Assembly (NCBI RefSeq): GCF_004684095.1
Contig: NZ_SRII01000011.1
Location: 1-64,000 of the forward strand
Direction of reading: 5' to 3'
DNA length: 64,000 nucleotides
Origin: Hymenobacter sp. UV11
GTDB lineage: Bacteria > Bacteroidota > Bacteroidia > Cytophagales > Hymenobacteraceae
The translations under genes were made by a program, and so were the position numbers. The notes beneath the pieces were generated by a model. That model saw only the letters and a list, made by a program, of their open reading frames with translations. It did not search any database and was not told the origin of the DNA. Positions 43,801-52,900 of this stretch are shown here, piece after piece. Within the stretch, counting starts at the first letter, position 1, and each line of letters starts with the position of its first letter.

Positions 43801-43922
43801 GCGATAAAGTCAAGGTCTTGAGGACTGAGGTAAAAAAACTGGGTTAGCTGCTCGGGCGTAGGGTCTGTGTGGTAGCGTCCGTAGCGGGCCGCTTGCTCGT
43901 CGCTCAGAAATTCAACCGGCAT
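40878..43922 (-). CDS. tnpA: Tn3-family transposase TnpA
   Basis: This 1014-aa DDE transposase is of normal length for the Tn3 family. The N-terminal DUF4158-like region starts MPVEFLSDEQAARYGRYHTDPTPEQLTQFFYLSPQDLDFI. The C-terminal DDE domain shows 'EVASADGMRFVVPVRTIHAGWNRKYY' (first Asp), 'ELMTDTHGSSEVVFGLFALLGYRFSPRLADL' (second Asp) and 'QRYREGMENQLGALGLVVNAVVLWNTRYL' with the final Glu. The start is placed 17 codons into the open frame, at the family-like methionine. It carries out replicative transposition using the 38-bp ends. AAAGCTAAC upstream resembles the TnpR-box arms. Confidence 0.96.
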   Translation of the reverse strand: MPVEFLSDEQAARYGRYHTDPTPEQLTQFFYLSPQDLDFIARRRKRANQLGCALQLCTLRFLGTFLLNPTQLPERVVHVVAEQLQVDVAELAAFKRPSTWYEQHSFILTYLSYQVFDARQGFRLTRWLYAQVATSTVRPSVLFDLATAHLVAQRIVLPGVTVLARLIARIRERTGQQTYRQLAVRLTSAQRDQLESLLVVAPGERLSRLEQLRVAPTRVSGPALVAALQRLDQIRALGVGDLALDDLPQARLARLARHCASTWVQNLARLGPERQLATLLAGVQALERSATDDILDLFDGLLTTLALRGEVKRRRDRLRSLKDLDQAALVLQQAVRIMLDTGVPDAAIRAQVWQRIGESSLRAAAATVESLASEADEAASQALTGSYLTVRRFLPALLRGLRFEGTPAAKPLLEAWHFLQQQELTGRGRPRWATAPRTVIPKGWASRVFPTKDEVNQAAYTLCVLDRLHQALRRREVFVPVSERYGDPRAELLQGHAWEAAREAVARALDRSTDPHVELTQLQAQVRAAYAEVGANLAHNTALEVREENGQPYVMVTPLVAQPESEQLQRLRAQLTARLPAVELAALLLEVQAFTGFAEAFTHVADGQTKVADLPLSICAVLLAQACNIGLQAVARADVPALTYPRLAWVQQHYVRAETLTAANARLVEGQSHLPLAQLWGGGEVASADGMRFVVPVRTIHAGWNRKYYAAQRGITYYNFTSDQFSGLHGIVIPGTLRDSLFTLAGLLEQQTNLDPRELMTDTHGSSEVVFGLFALLGYRFSPRLADLSDQRFWRMQKEDDYGPLNELSRHVVNTRLIAEHWDDMLRLAGSLKLGKVKATAVMRTLQRAGSLSGLGRAVAEFGRVEKTLYLLAYVQDEAYRRRILVQLNRGEGRHAVARAIFHGKKGELRQRYREGMENQLGALGLVVNAVVLWNTRYLQAALEHEERQELGQQGALPEEAARLSPLLSEHINMLGRYEFILPESIASGQLRSLRNPDAWEVPLSFLSGKALPD

Positions 43923-44056
43923 TGCTTGGAAGCACCTGCTTCGGATAACCAGAGGAATACGGGAGCCTGGCAAAAGCGGCAGGTAAAGCTAACGGCCGCT
44001 ACCTAACCCTCCCTTACCGGCTAGGGAGTATTAGAGAAGCAAACATTTTCTATAAT

Positions 44057-44094
44057 CTTAGCGGGAATTTCTGTTCCTACTCTTGTGCTACCCC
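44057..44094 (-). repeat. Tn3 transposon right terminal inverted repeat
   Basis: This is the exact complement of 28573-28610, ending CTACCCC, and is followed by the target duplication TGATA at 44095-44099. Confidence 0.96.
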
Positions 44095-44150
44095 TGATAG
44101 AACTAGAGCAAACCCGCCGCTCTACCCGTAGCGCCTCGGCTGCTAGCTAA
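44095..44150 (+). pseudogene. Abi-like gene, 3' end displaced by the Tn3 transposon
   Basis: After the second TGATA the frame of the left fragment resumes as ELEQTRRSTRSASAAS with TAA at 44148-44150. This is the natural C-terminus of the gene whose left part ends at 28572 ('DRFPAVI'). Confidence 0.65.
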
Positions 44151-44265
44151 TTCGAAGGGACATACCCACTAAGGGCGAAACAAAAAACCCGGCTCCATCA
44201 CCAGCATATGCATCTGGGAGAGGGAATACCAGGATAGTGCACAAATATATATTTAAATAAATTTA

Positions 44266-45135
44266 ATGATGCAGTTATCCACTGGTTATCAACTCGTTTT
44301 TGGGCTATTTGACAGCCTACTCCTAATTGCCTGTATGGCCGTAATAGCCGCAGAACGCGCCTATTTCTGGCACCGGTCATCTTGTTATTACGAAAGGGTC
44401 AAAAGGGAAACCCTGGAAAAGCTAGGTCAAGCCAATGAGCAAATAGCGGGGCTGACGGCCGACCTCACCCGTTTTCAGGCGCAAGCGACGAGCAGCCAAA
44501 ACACCTGGGACTTTGTAGCCAATTATGTAGCAAATGGGGGAGCACTACTAGCGCTTACCACTATCCGCAAGCACCCCGTTCAAACCATCCCCACGGAAGA
44601 GCAATCGGGGCCGCATCGGGGCAGTGAAGCCGACATCTTTATACCCGTCCCCATTTTTACTGTCAAGAAAGACGAGGCGGGCCCTGTGGAGCGAGTGCCG
44701 GTAGTTGTGCTGACCGATAAAGCCGACGATGAGGAGGCGGATTCTTTTCACATCGTCGTCTTGCAACCACAGAAGGTCTTAGCGCAGGCAGACCTCCAGA
44801 TGCTAATAAGGCCGGTGTTCGAAGCCCATATCCACATTACCGTTATCAGAGACCTCTGGCAGCAAAAACCTACCCAGTACCAACTCTACATTGAGCCGAC
44901 TGCGACCATAAGCCAAGGGGCAAGCTCCCTGGCAATGGACTGGCTGGTGAAACGGGCCAAGAAGGAGGGGGTAGGGGAAATCTTTGGCTTTCTTACGCAC
45001 TCCATTACTAGTGAGGCGCACCGGGGGCGCCTGCATAACTTTTACCTTAAAAAGCATGGCTTCGTGCACACTCCCGTTGGTACCGAAACCAGATTATCTA
45101 AGCTGTTGCCCATTCTCCCTAGCGCGGAACAATAG
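44266..45135 (+). CDS. membrane-anchored protein with coiled coil, uncharacterised
   Basis: The 289-aa protein begins with one transmembrane helix (about residues 10-29, 'LVFGLFDSLLLIACMAVIAA'), then a coiled coil ('ETLEKLGQANEQIAGLTADLTRFQAQ') and a cytoplasmic domain. The end of the domain, 'EAHRGRLHNFYLKKHGF', looks like the acetyl-CoA-binding and following segments of GNAT acetyltransferases, but the fold assignment is weak. It lies just outside the right end of the Tn3 element and before the hip remnants. No specific function can be assigned. Confidence 0.6.
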   Translation: MMQLSTGYQLVFGLFDSLLLIACMAVIAAERAYFWHRSSCYYERVKRETLEKLGQANEQIAGLTADLTRFQAQATSSQNTWDFVANYVANGGALLALTTIRKHPVQTIPTEEQSGPHRGSEADIFIPVPIFTVKKDEAGPVERVPVVVLTDKADDEEADSFHIVVLQPQKVLAQADLQMLIRPVFEAHIHITVIRDLWQQKPTQYQLYIEPTATISQGASSLAMDWLVKRAKKEGVGEIFGFLTHSITSEAHRGRLHNFYLKKHGFVHTPVGTETRLSKLLPILPSAEQ

Positions 45136-45204
45136 TCAACGGGTCAACTCGCAGAGGTACTCAGCCACCTTTGATTTAGCGAGCGCAATGACCCCAAGTG
45201 GCCT

Positions 45205-45383
45205 TTACCAGTTGGCGCCGGGGGCGTGCGGCTGGGCCAGCCACTGCGCTTCGTAAGTGAAGGAAAACACCTCTTTGCCCCGCACCGGCACGGCCGAAAG
45301 AGTGCCCATCAGTTGCGGACCCTGGAGCAGCCCTGCCAGTCGGCATACACGTACAGCTGGCGGCGTTCAATGGTCTTGGCCAT
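45205..45383 (-). pseudogene. truncated, frameshifted HipA toxin N-terminus
   Basis: The ATG at 45383, 4 bp after the hipB stop, gives MAKTIERRQLYVYADWQGC. After a frameshift the HipA N-terminal wording continues as 'LQGPQLMGTLSAVPVRGKEVFSFTYEAQWL', ending 'HAPGANW' with TAA at 45205. A full HipA kinase has about 400 residues; the kinase domain is absent, so no toxin can be made. Confidence 0.75.
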
Positions 45384-45387
45384 GAAG

Positions 45388-45711
45388 CTACTCGGAGGGT
45401 GACTGTTTAGGTGCTCGCGTGCTGACTATCAGCTCGGCGTCCTGCAGCTTACGCCCCAGCACGTCGTTGGCCGCTAGTTGCAGAATACTCTTTTCCAGCT
45501 CCAGCACGAACAATACCTGTAAGTAAGCACCCAGACTCACTGTCGACATACCTTGCTCGATGGCGTGTAGGGTATTACGGCTAATAGCCGCCCGCTCCGC
45601 TACGCGGGTGGTGCTGAGCTTGCGTCGTAGGCGGGCTAGGCGAATATTTTCGCCTGCTTGCGCTAACAACTGCCGCAGCCGGGGCAGCATAACTAAGGGG
45701 TCTTTCGCCAT
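45388..45711 (-). CDS. hipB: HipB-like antitoxin (XRE-type HTH)
   Basis: The 107-aa protein starts MAKDPLVMLPRLRQLLAQAGENIRLARLRRKLS and contains an HTH_3 domain ('STTRVAERAAISRNTLHAIEQGMSTVSLGAYLQVLFVLEL'). HipB proteins repress the hipBA operon and neutralise HipA. A remnant of hipA follows 4 bp later, so this is an orphan antitoxin. The start at 45711 matches the family; an ATG ten codons upstream is possible. A candidate operator is at 45752-45769. Confidence 0.82.
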   Translation of the reverse strand: MAKDPLVMLPRLRQLLAQAGENIRLARLRRKLSTTRVAERAAISRNTLHAIEQGMSTVSLGAYLQVLFVLELEKSILQLAANDVLGRKLQDAELIVSTRAPKQSPSE

Positions 45712-45751
45712 AGTGCGCAACATACTACGCAATGGCGGCACCGAATGCTCA

Positions 45752-45769
45752 GCTTATTGCGCATTAAGC
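45752..45769. promoter_or_regulatory. candidate HipB operator
   Basis: GCTTATTGCGCATTAAGC is palindromic at 16 of 18 positions and lies about 40 bp upstream of the hipB start, where autoregulatory operators of this family are found. Binding is inferred. Confidence 0.35.
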
Positions 45770-46117
45770 GGCATTTTATGTGAAAGAGTGACTCGGCACA
45801 TTCAATTTATCTTGCCTGCCTGAGTTACCTGTCATACGCTAGGCTACTCGGCATACAAGACGTCAACCTAACGCCATCTCCGGAGCAACAATGCGGGCTG
45901 GCCGCCCATTAGCACATCAAGAAACGCCCGTATTGAATGTTCTACGTTGCGTTGTAAAGTAAAGCAGATGGGACATTTCTATGCAAAAGGTCAGTGGCTG
46001 CGCTTCCCTTACCCAGCTTTTTGCAGTTACAGTCTCGCCCGTTCGCCCGCGGCAAGTCTACCCGAATCCCTTTAGCGCTAAGCAGCTCGCTTCGCCGGGT
46101 GATACCTTGCTTACCCT
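45770..46117. other. 348-bp intergenic stretch before the PLD-like gene
   Basis: No protein-like frame or RNA gene is recognisable. It should contain the promoter of the PLD-KAP unit; no clear TAnnTTTG box stands out. Confidence 0.4.
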
Positions 46118-47567
46118 ATGCCCAACTCTACCCGCTTTTTTCCCAATTCCTGGTCCGATAGAAGTATTCATCACCAGTTAGGGGCAACCATTTGCCGCGC
46201 GGAGGGGCTGTACGGGGCGGTAGCTTATTGGACGATAGGCCCCGAAGTGCTGCACGCCCAGCTGGTAGACTTACTGAGCCAGCCCGAGTCGTTTTGCTGC
46301 GTAGACTTGCATCTGCCCACAGACGTGGAAAAGCTGCACGCCTTTCATCGCCTGGGGGCGCGGCAGCTTTTTGTGCAGTGCCACGAAGTGCGCCAGCGCG
46401 GCGAGCGCCATCTGCACCGCCACCTGCTCCATACCAAGCTGTTATTATTTGACCTGCCGCTCGGGCAGGCCGAAGTGTGGGTGGGCAGCTACAACTTCAC
46501 CAAACAGGCGCTCCTGGGAGCCAACCGCGAGGCCTCAGTGGTGCTGACCACTACCCAGGGCTCGGCCCTGTATCAGCAGGTGCGCGCCTACCTGGAAGCC
46601 ATTCGGGCCGATGCGCACTGCCACCGCTTTGACCCGGCGCGGCTTGACGACTACAAAAAGCTGCAAGGCCTGCCCGACGATGAGCCCGAGCCCGAATGCC
46701 TGGTGCTGCCGGTGGCGTGGCACTCGGCCCGAATGCCCACGCTGGCGCGCCAAACGCTGCTGCTGCTGGGCCAGGCCCCCGACGAGCGCCGCGCTCTCGC
46801 TCAGGCCGATGCCGCGAATACGCCCGTGGTGCTGCGGGCCTACGACTTGTCTACCGGCCTCACCACCCATTACGGCGTTGTTATTCAGAACCAGGGCGCT
46901 ATCGACCGGAACGTACCCTCGTCCTACGACCTTTCGTTTGGCCAACGGCACCTGGCCGTGCGCCCGCCCGAGACGTTGCCCTACGTGGCTCCCCAGCTCC
47001 ATCCGCTGCCGCCGGCCGAACTGCGCGAGTTCGGCTTCTGGGCCAGCCTGCTGGTACTGGATAAACTACCCGCCGCCCTCCACCTGCTGCCCCGCGAGCG
47101 CGATGAGACCGCCCACTGGCAGCGCGATTGGCAAGCCACCGAGGAAGTGCGCACGCACTTGGAAGCTGCGCCGGAGGCCTTAAACCAGCAGCTTACCCTC
47201 CCTTTTGGGGAGCGCCCCCCCGGCTCCGGACGTCCCCCGCGCGGTGCTGCCCGACCTGCCGGCCGAGCAGTGGCTAAGCTGGGCGATGGAAAGCTCGGTG
47301 CGCTACCGCCGCAAAGCCAAGCTGGGAAAGCTCGACGTATTTGGCGCCGCCTTCTGGGACGAGCACGAGCCCGCCCCGCCCACCGCTTTCAAGGAGCTGG
47401 ACAACCAGTTTTCTCCCTACAACCTGCGCTATCTAGCGGCGGCGTACGAACAGCCCCTGCGCCAGCGCTACTACGAGCCGGCCAGCATCGCCCAGCAACT
47501 CGCCCTGGATGGGGACCGGGTACCACGGCTGAAAAAGCTACTGGAGAAGTACCGGCTCCGCTACTAA
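46118..47567 (+). pseudogene. PLD-family nuclease-like gene with a C7 frameshift
   Basis: From ATG 46118 the first 365 codons encode a protein with a phospholipase-D-type half motif: H105xK107 in 'HRHLLHTKLLLFD' followed by 'EVWVGSYNFTKQALLGANREAS'. This is the arrangement of PLD-superfamily nucleases, which act as dimers. At a run of seven C near 47214-47221 the sensible reading moves to another frame ('PDVPRAVLPDLPAEQWLSWAMESSVRYRRKAKLGKLDVFGAAFW...LLEKYRLRY') and ends TAA at 47567. With six C the product would be about 482 aa. This is either a real mutation, phase variation at the homopolymer, or a sequencing error. A KAP NTPase gene follows 102 bp later. Confidence 0.75.
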
Positions 47568-47669
47568 TTTATTGATTATACCTGCCTGTTGCTCAAGCGG
47601 TTGTTCGTGGTAAAATGATTTTATCATTCCGCCTCTGCAAGTGCTTCAGCGGCCAGTAAGCGCTTGCCC

Positions 47670-49814
47670 ATGAATCAGTTTGACTTCTCGGCTGACCCGC
47701 CAGCCACCACCCAGGCCGAAGACTACTTCCAGCGCTACGGCTTCGCCAGCCGGATTGCGCAGGTGCTCCTCAACCGGCGGGAGAGCAGCAGCATTACCCT
47801 GGGCGTGTACGGGGCGTGGGGCGAAGGCAAGACTTCGGTCATGCGCTTCATTGAACAGGAGCTCGCGGCCCACAGCGACGCCATTGTCATCAACTTCAAC
47901 CCGTGGCGCTTCTCCGATGAGCCGTCGCTGCTACTGGCCTTTTTCACCACGCTGGCCGAACGCTTAAAGCCGCTGAGCCCGGATACGCGCTGGTACAAAA
48001 CCCGCAAGGAAAGCATCGGGGAGGCCGTGCTCAAATACGCGAGCTACGCCACGGTGCTGAAGGCCACGCCCGCTTCCGGCCTGGCCGATGCACTACCGGG
48101 CCTGGGTAAGGCCCTGGCCGACGTGCCCCTGGAAAAGCTCAAAGTGCGCATCGAAGAGTTTCTGCAATTGGCTCAACGCAAGATAGTCGTCATCATTGAC
48201 GATATCGACCGCCTGGAAAAAACGGAGATTCACGCTGTTTTCCGCCTCGTCCGGCTCACGGCTGACTTTCCCTATACGAGCTACATTTTGTGCTTCGACG
48301 ACCGGATAGTGGCCTCGTCCATCGGCGAACGATTTGCGGATGGCAGCCAGCAATCGGGGCACGAATTTCTGGAGAAAATTATTCACGTGCCCCTGCGCCT
48401 GCCCCAGGCCACGAAGCGCGATTTGCGCGACTACCTGTTTAGCTCGCTGGCCAAAGCTATCGAAGAGGTCGGGGTAAGCGTGCCGGCGGCCGACCTGGAT
48501 AAATTTCGGGAAAGCTTTGGCAAGTATTTTCTCGCTCGCTTCACGACACCCCGGCTGGCAAAGCGGTATGTCAACAGCCTGTCCTTTGTCTTGCCGCTGC
48601 TGCAAAACGAAGTAAACTACCCCGATTTACTGCTTATCGAGGCGACGAAGCTCTTCTACCCGAGTATCTACGCCCTTATCAGGGAGCATCCTGGGTATTT
48701 TCTCGGCAGCTTCGAAGTGAGGCACTGGTCGGCGCAGGATGAAAAAAAGCGCCATACGGTGTTCTTTGAGCAGCACTTAAGTTCTTTCTCACCCGATAGC
48801 CAGGCTTCTGTAAAAGAGCTGCTGGCGGAGCTATTCCCGAAGCTGGCCGAGCTGTGGCCAACCAGGTACTTCCACCCCGAGCACGAGGAGCTCTTTAATG
48901 AGAAGCGCATTGCCTCCGCGCATTATTTCGACCGTTACTTCTCCTACACTATTTTGAAGGGCGAAGTATCGGACGTGGTATACGATGCCTTTTTCAACGC
49001 GCTCTCGGGCGACCCACTCAAAGCGGAGGAGTTGTGGCGGCAGTTGCTCGCAGCTGGCAACCTGTGGGATTTACACTTTCGCTTCTACGCCAAGCGCAAC
49101 GAGTTTACCAGCGACCAGGCTACCGCTTTGATTTCCATATTAGCTGGCCACGAAGTGGAAATCAAGGCTAAAAAGCGGCCCGATGACTCATTTGACCACC
49201 ACTTTGATACCGCCCGGCAAATAGCTTCGCTGCTTACTTTCAACGTGGCGGCGCCGCACCAGTTAGGGGTGCTCGAAGCAGTTTTTGCGGCTCCCGTCTC
49301 GTTTGAGTTGCTCTACCAAATGACGCACGAGCTACTCCGCCCCCAGCGGCGGGGGGAGCCGGTAAGCAAAGACCTTCAAACCCAGGCCAGCACGCGGCTC
49401 CTGGCGCGGGCCTTGCAGGAGGCCGGCCCGGTTTCATTGGTCGCGCTACACCAGACTGCCGTGCAGCTGCTGTTTAAAATCTGGGCGCAGGTACGGGGCC
49501 AGGCCTCGCTGAGCGAGTACCTCGACCAGCACCTACCCGACGAGGCCAGCCTACTACAGTTGATTCGGGCGTTCATCTATCCCACAAATAGCAGCTCGCA
49601 GGCAGCGCCTTATCTCAGCGATTTTGGCCAGCCGGAATTCACCTTCATGCAGTCGCTTTTCGACCCGACGCCCTTCGCCCGGCTCTTATCGCCGGCTCAC
49701 CAGGAGGTACCGCCTACTTTTCCGAGCGCCGGCTACCGGCAGCCGGCCGCTGATGACCTGCTGCTCCGCCAGTTTGCTTACTGGTGCCAGCATCCGCCAA
49801 CGCCAGCGAAATGA
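47670..49814 (+). CDS. KAP-family P-loop NTPase
   Basis: The 714-aa protein has the KAP domain from about residue 15: Walker A 'GAWGEGKT' at 48-55, the family phrase 'NFNPWRFSDEPSLLLAFFTTL' and Walker B 'KIVVIIDDIDRLEK' around 172-185, with 'LCFDDRIVASSIGERF' and 'GHEFLEKIIHVPLRLP' after it. No transmembrane insert is evident. The C-terminal 350 residues are helical and of unknown function. KAP NTPases occur often in anti-phage and plasmid contexts. Its close linkage to the PLD-nuclease-like gene suggests a two-gene sensor/effector unit, with the NTPase as switch. The ATG at 47670 is chosen over a TTG two codons upstream. Confidence 0.9.
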   Translation: MNQFDFSADPPATTQAEDYFQRYGFASRIAQVLLNRRESSSITLGVYGAWGEGKTSVMRFIEQELAAHSDAIVINFNPWRFSDEPSLLLAFFTTLAERLKPLSPDTRWYKTRKESIGEAVLKYASYATVLKATPASGLADALPGLGKALADVPLEKLKVRIEEFLQLAQRKIVVIIDDIDRLEKTEIHAVFRLVRLTADFPYTSYILCFDDRIVASSIGERFADGSQQSGHEFLEKIIHVPLRLPQATKRDLRDYLFSSLAKAIEEVGVSVPAADLDKFRESFGKYFLARFTTPRLAKRYVNSLSFVLPLLQNEVNYPDLLLIEATKLFYPSIYALIREHPGYFLGSFEVRHWSAQDEKKRHTVFFEQHLSSFSPDSQASVKELLAELFPKLAELWPTRYFHPEHEELFNEKRIASAHYFDRYFSYTILKGEVSDVVYDAFFNALSGDPLKAEELWRQLLAAGNLWDLHFRFYAKRNEFTSDQATALISILAGHEVEIKAKKRPDDSFDHHFDTARQIASLLTFNVAAPHQLGVLEAVFAAPVSFELLYQMTHELLRPQRRGEPVSKDLQTQASTRLLARALQEAGPVSLVALHQTAVQLLFKIWAQVRGQASLSEYLDQHLPDEASLLQLIRAFIYPTNSSSQAAPYLSDFGQPEFTFMQSLFDPTPFARLLSPAHQEVPPTFPSAGYRQPAADDLLLRQFAYWCQHPPTPAK

Positions 49815-49998
49815 ACTAGGGGTAAAGCGATAACTTGAGCTGGTTAAGTAAAAGGGACAGCGAGGGGGCGCTCCTTGCAGTACTAATGTCCGGCAAACCC
49901 TACCAGTAGCTTGCCGCTTACCCTTATAAAACATACCCCTCCATTCAAGGCTGCGTGCGTGCGCCGAGTGTCAGCTTCCAGTCTTTCTCCCCAGCAGT

Positions 49999-52900
49999 AT
50001 GCCACCGCCATCTCCTTCCAGGGCGCTTTCTAGTGTTCATTACTCCAACGCCGGCCATGATTTTCATGTGCTTTGGGCAACTCGACGCATCATCGAGCTT
50101 CTTAACCCTGCCAGCACCTTGCGTGCCGTTAGAATGGAGGGCGTTGCGGCAGAAGACACTGCTGGTCTCCCGGCGGATAAAGAACATTTTTTAGCCGCAG
50201 ATTTAACCGAATATTATGGTGGAGAGCATTTTGCAACGGCTACCCGCACTGTAATCGCCCAATTAAAATACAGCACTCAACACCCTGACGAAGCGTGGAC
50301 AGCCGCTCGGCTGCGCGAAAGCAAAGGCAAAAACAACTCGGTTTTTGAGCGGCTATTGGCCGCTTACCAGGACTTGCTGGCCGCAGGAAATTCTCGTGCC
50401 GATGTGCAGCAAAAAGCTACGGTTCGGCTTATCAGCAACCAGCCGCTACATGCCAAGCTCCTGTCGTTGTGGCTCGCTACTCAAGCAGCCCTACAGGTCG
50501 TAGGCTCCTCGCCGGTCACCTACGCCAAGCTGCTACGGCAGCTGCCAACCGAGCACCATGCCGAATTGGATAAGCTGTATGACCTGCTTGGGGTAGCAAG
50601 CAAGCAGGGCGCGAAAAGCAAGGAATTTACTGATTTCTGGCGGGTGCTCGACTTGAGCGGGTGCGGCGCTGAAAGCCGAATGGGCCAGCAGTTGGCCTTA
50701 ATGCAGGAATTAGTACCATCTGTCCCGCACGGCGGGCGCGATGTAACACTACAACTTACCGACCTAGTCCGCCGGCAGGCACTACCACCTGACGATGCCG
50801 GTGCCTCGCCCCGACTGCTTACTCGTACTAGCGTATTAGCGGCCCTCGGGGTAGTTGATGAGAGTGAATTATTTCCAGAGCCATCGAAGATTAATGTTCC
50901 CACTCAGCCTGTTCCTACTGCGGAGGCGGCGAAGCTCGCACAAGCCCTCTTAACCACTGACCAGCGGTTTTTAGCGCACGGCGAGGCCGGGGTTGGCAAA
51001 ACTACTACGATTCAGCAATTACCGTCGCACCTGCCCGCGAAGTCCGTGGTGCTGGTATATGACTGCTACGGAGGGAGTTACGGCGAGGGAGAATATACCA
51101 ATCAAAGTAGTGGTCGCCATACGCTTCGGCGCGCTTTCTGGCAGTTGAGCAATGAGTTGGCGCTGGCCACTGGTCTACCTTTTCTCGTTGTCCCGCCTGC
51201 TGATAAATATACCTTGCGGGACCATTTTCAGCGCCGGCTCACGGCGGCGGCAAAAGTAGTGGAAGCTGCGGGCGGGCTGCTGGTGCTGGTGGCGGATGCG
51301 GCCGACAATTCCGCGTTTAAAGCCCGCAAAGACCTGGAAAGCGACTGTTTTATTCCCTTTTTATGGGAGTTGGTGCTACCAGTTAATTGCCGGCTGCTGA
51401 TGACTGCCCGCACGCACCGCCTAGCCAGCCTGCAGGCCCCGGCCGGCACCCGGGAGCTAGCATTGACAGGGTTCGATTTGGCAGCTTCCACCCTTCGTTT
51501 GCGGCAGGTATTTCCCGCGGCAACTGCAACCCAGGCGGCCACATTTCACCGGCGCACGAATGGCAACCCCCGGGTGCAATATTATTGCCTCGACCCTAGT
51601 CCTCACGTGCCCGGCTCCGAAGCGGCCCTTGCGCATACGCTGGCGCGACCGGCCACCAGCGCGGCTACCATCATTGATGATATCCTCAACGCGGCCCTGG
51701 TGGAGGTGGCCGAGCCGGAGCAGGCTACCGAACAGCTTGCCACCCTGGCGGCCCTGAATACCCCCATCCCGCTGGACATTTTTGCGGCAGCCTGCCGCAT
51801 ATCATCAGCCCAGGCAACTACGTTTTGCCACTCATTGACCCCTGGTCTTCTGCTGCAAAACGGCTTTATCAGCTTTCAGGACGAAGATTTTGAAACCCAG
51901 CTACGGGAGCGTAGCCGGGCCGATGGCCCGCTGCTGGCTACGCACCAACGGCTCGGCGACTACTTCCGGCCCCTGGCAACTACCAGCGCTTACGCGGCCC
52001 AGGCCGTGGCCGAGCAGTACGCGGCCGCGGAGCGCCGCGGAGAGCTTATCGACCTGGCGCTGGAAAGCCCGCCCCTGACGTTCATTACGGACAGTGCGGA
52101 ACGGGTGCGCATCGAACGGAAGCGCTTGGAACTGGCGCTACAGGCGGCCGCCGAGCTGGGCGCTGACCTCGCCGGGGCCAAGCTGCTGGTACTGGCCGCC
52201 GAGCGGCTGCAGGCTAACCACGCGCTGAAGGCGCTGGTTACGGCCGACATCGCGTTAGCCGCGCACTTCGGCAATGTCGGCACCGTAACGGACTACTTCC
52301 GAGACGGTACTGATGACGCCTGGTTGGGAACCGTGCATTATCAACTGGCTGCCTACTATGCCACTGACCCCGGGCAACGGGCGCGGGCCAAGCACCACTT
52401 AGGTAGCGGCCATAGCTGGGTCGACCGCTACTTCAGTGTTTCTGATTACGAGCGGCATAACTGGAAATTAGAGGCCTCAGACATTGCCTGCGAGGCGGAA
52501 GCATACTACTGGCTACGTGGCCCGGAGGCAGCCTCTCAGATGCTGCAACGCTGGTCACCTGCTGAGTTTGCGGCGGAGGCGCTCTACCTGCTGCTACAGC
52601 GCCTGGCCAAGCGCGTAGCAGGGCCAGCGTTGGAAACGCAGCTGCGCTCCTTGCAGCTGCCCCTCATGGCGCAAGCGCTAGCCCAGGCAGCGCTGTGGGA
52701 AACGGGCTACGTAGTCAGCGAAGCCTGGAGTAGTACCGTGGCCGCCCGCCTGCTGCCGTTATTACAGAAACAGAAAATTAAATCCGCGCTTACCCACTGG
52801 TCAATGGGCTGGGAAGCCAGTGGCTGGCTACTCTGGCCTTTGCACTTAGCCGAACTGTTTACTCGCCGGCAGTTGGCGAAGGAAACTACGCTCCTGCTCC

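Larger units (their letters stand above)
28573..44094. mobile_element. complete Tn3-family transposon carrying a YD/RHS toxin-like operon
   Basis: The element is 15,522 bp. Its terminal inverted repeats are 38 bp and identical (28573-28610 and 44057-44094), starting GGGGTAGCAC and ending CCCGCTAAG, which fits the Tn3-family GGGG...TAAG pattern. Similarity continues another 30 bp inward with two mismatches. The 5-bp duplications TGATA flank it at 28568-28572 and 44095-44099, as expected for Tn3. It encodes a serine resolvase at the left end, a Tn3-type transposase at the right end and a candidate res site. Cargo: an IS982-like remnant, a 166-aa gene, two giant YD/RHS genes and a DUF6624-like gene. 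The cargo is visibly more AT-rich than the flanks, which suggests a foreign origin. Confidence 0.95.

Noticed and set aside
28573..44094. Reading the 15.5-kb segment as an integrative element of the tyrosine recombinase at 27140
   Set aside because: The recombinase lies outside the 38-bp ends, and the TGATA duplication with TnpA/TnpR identifies a Tn3 element.
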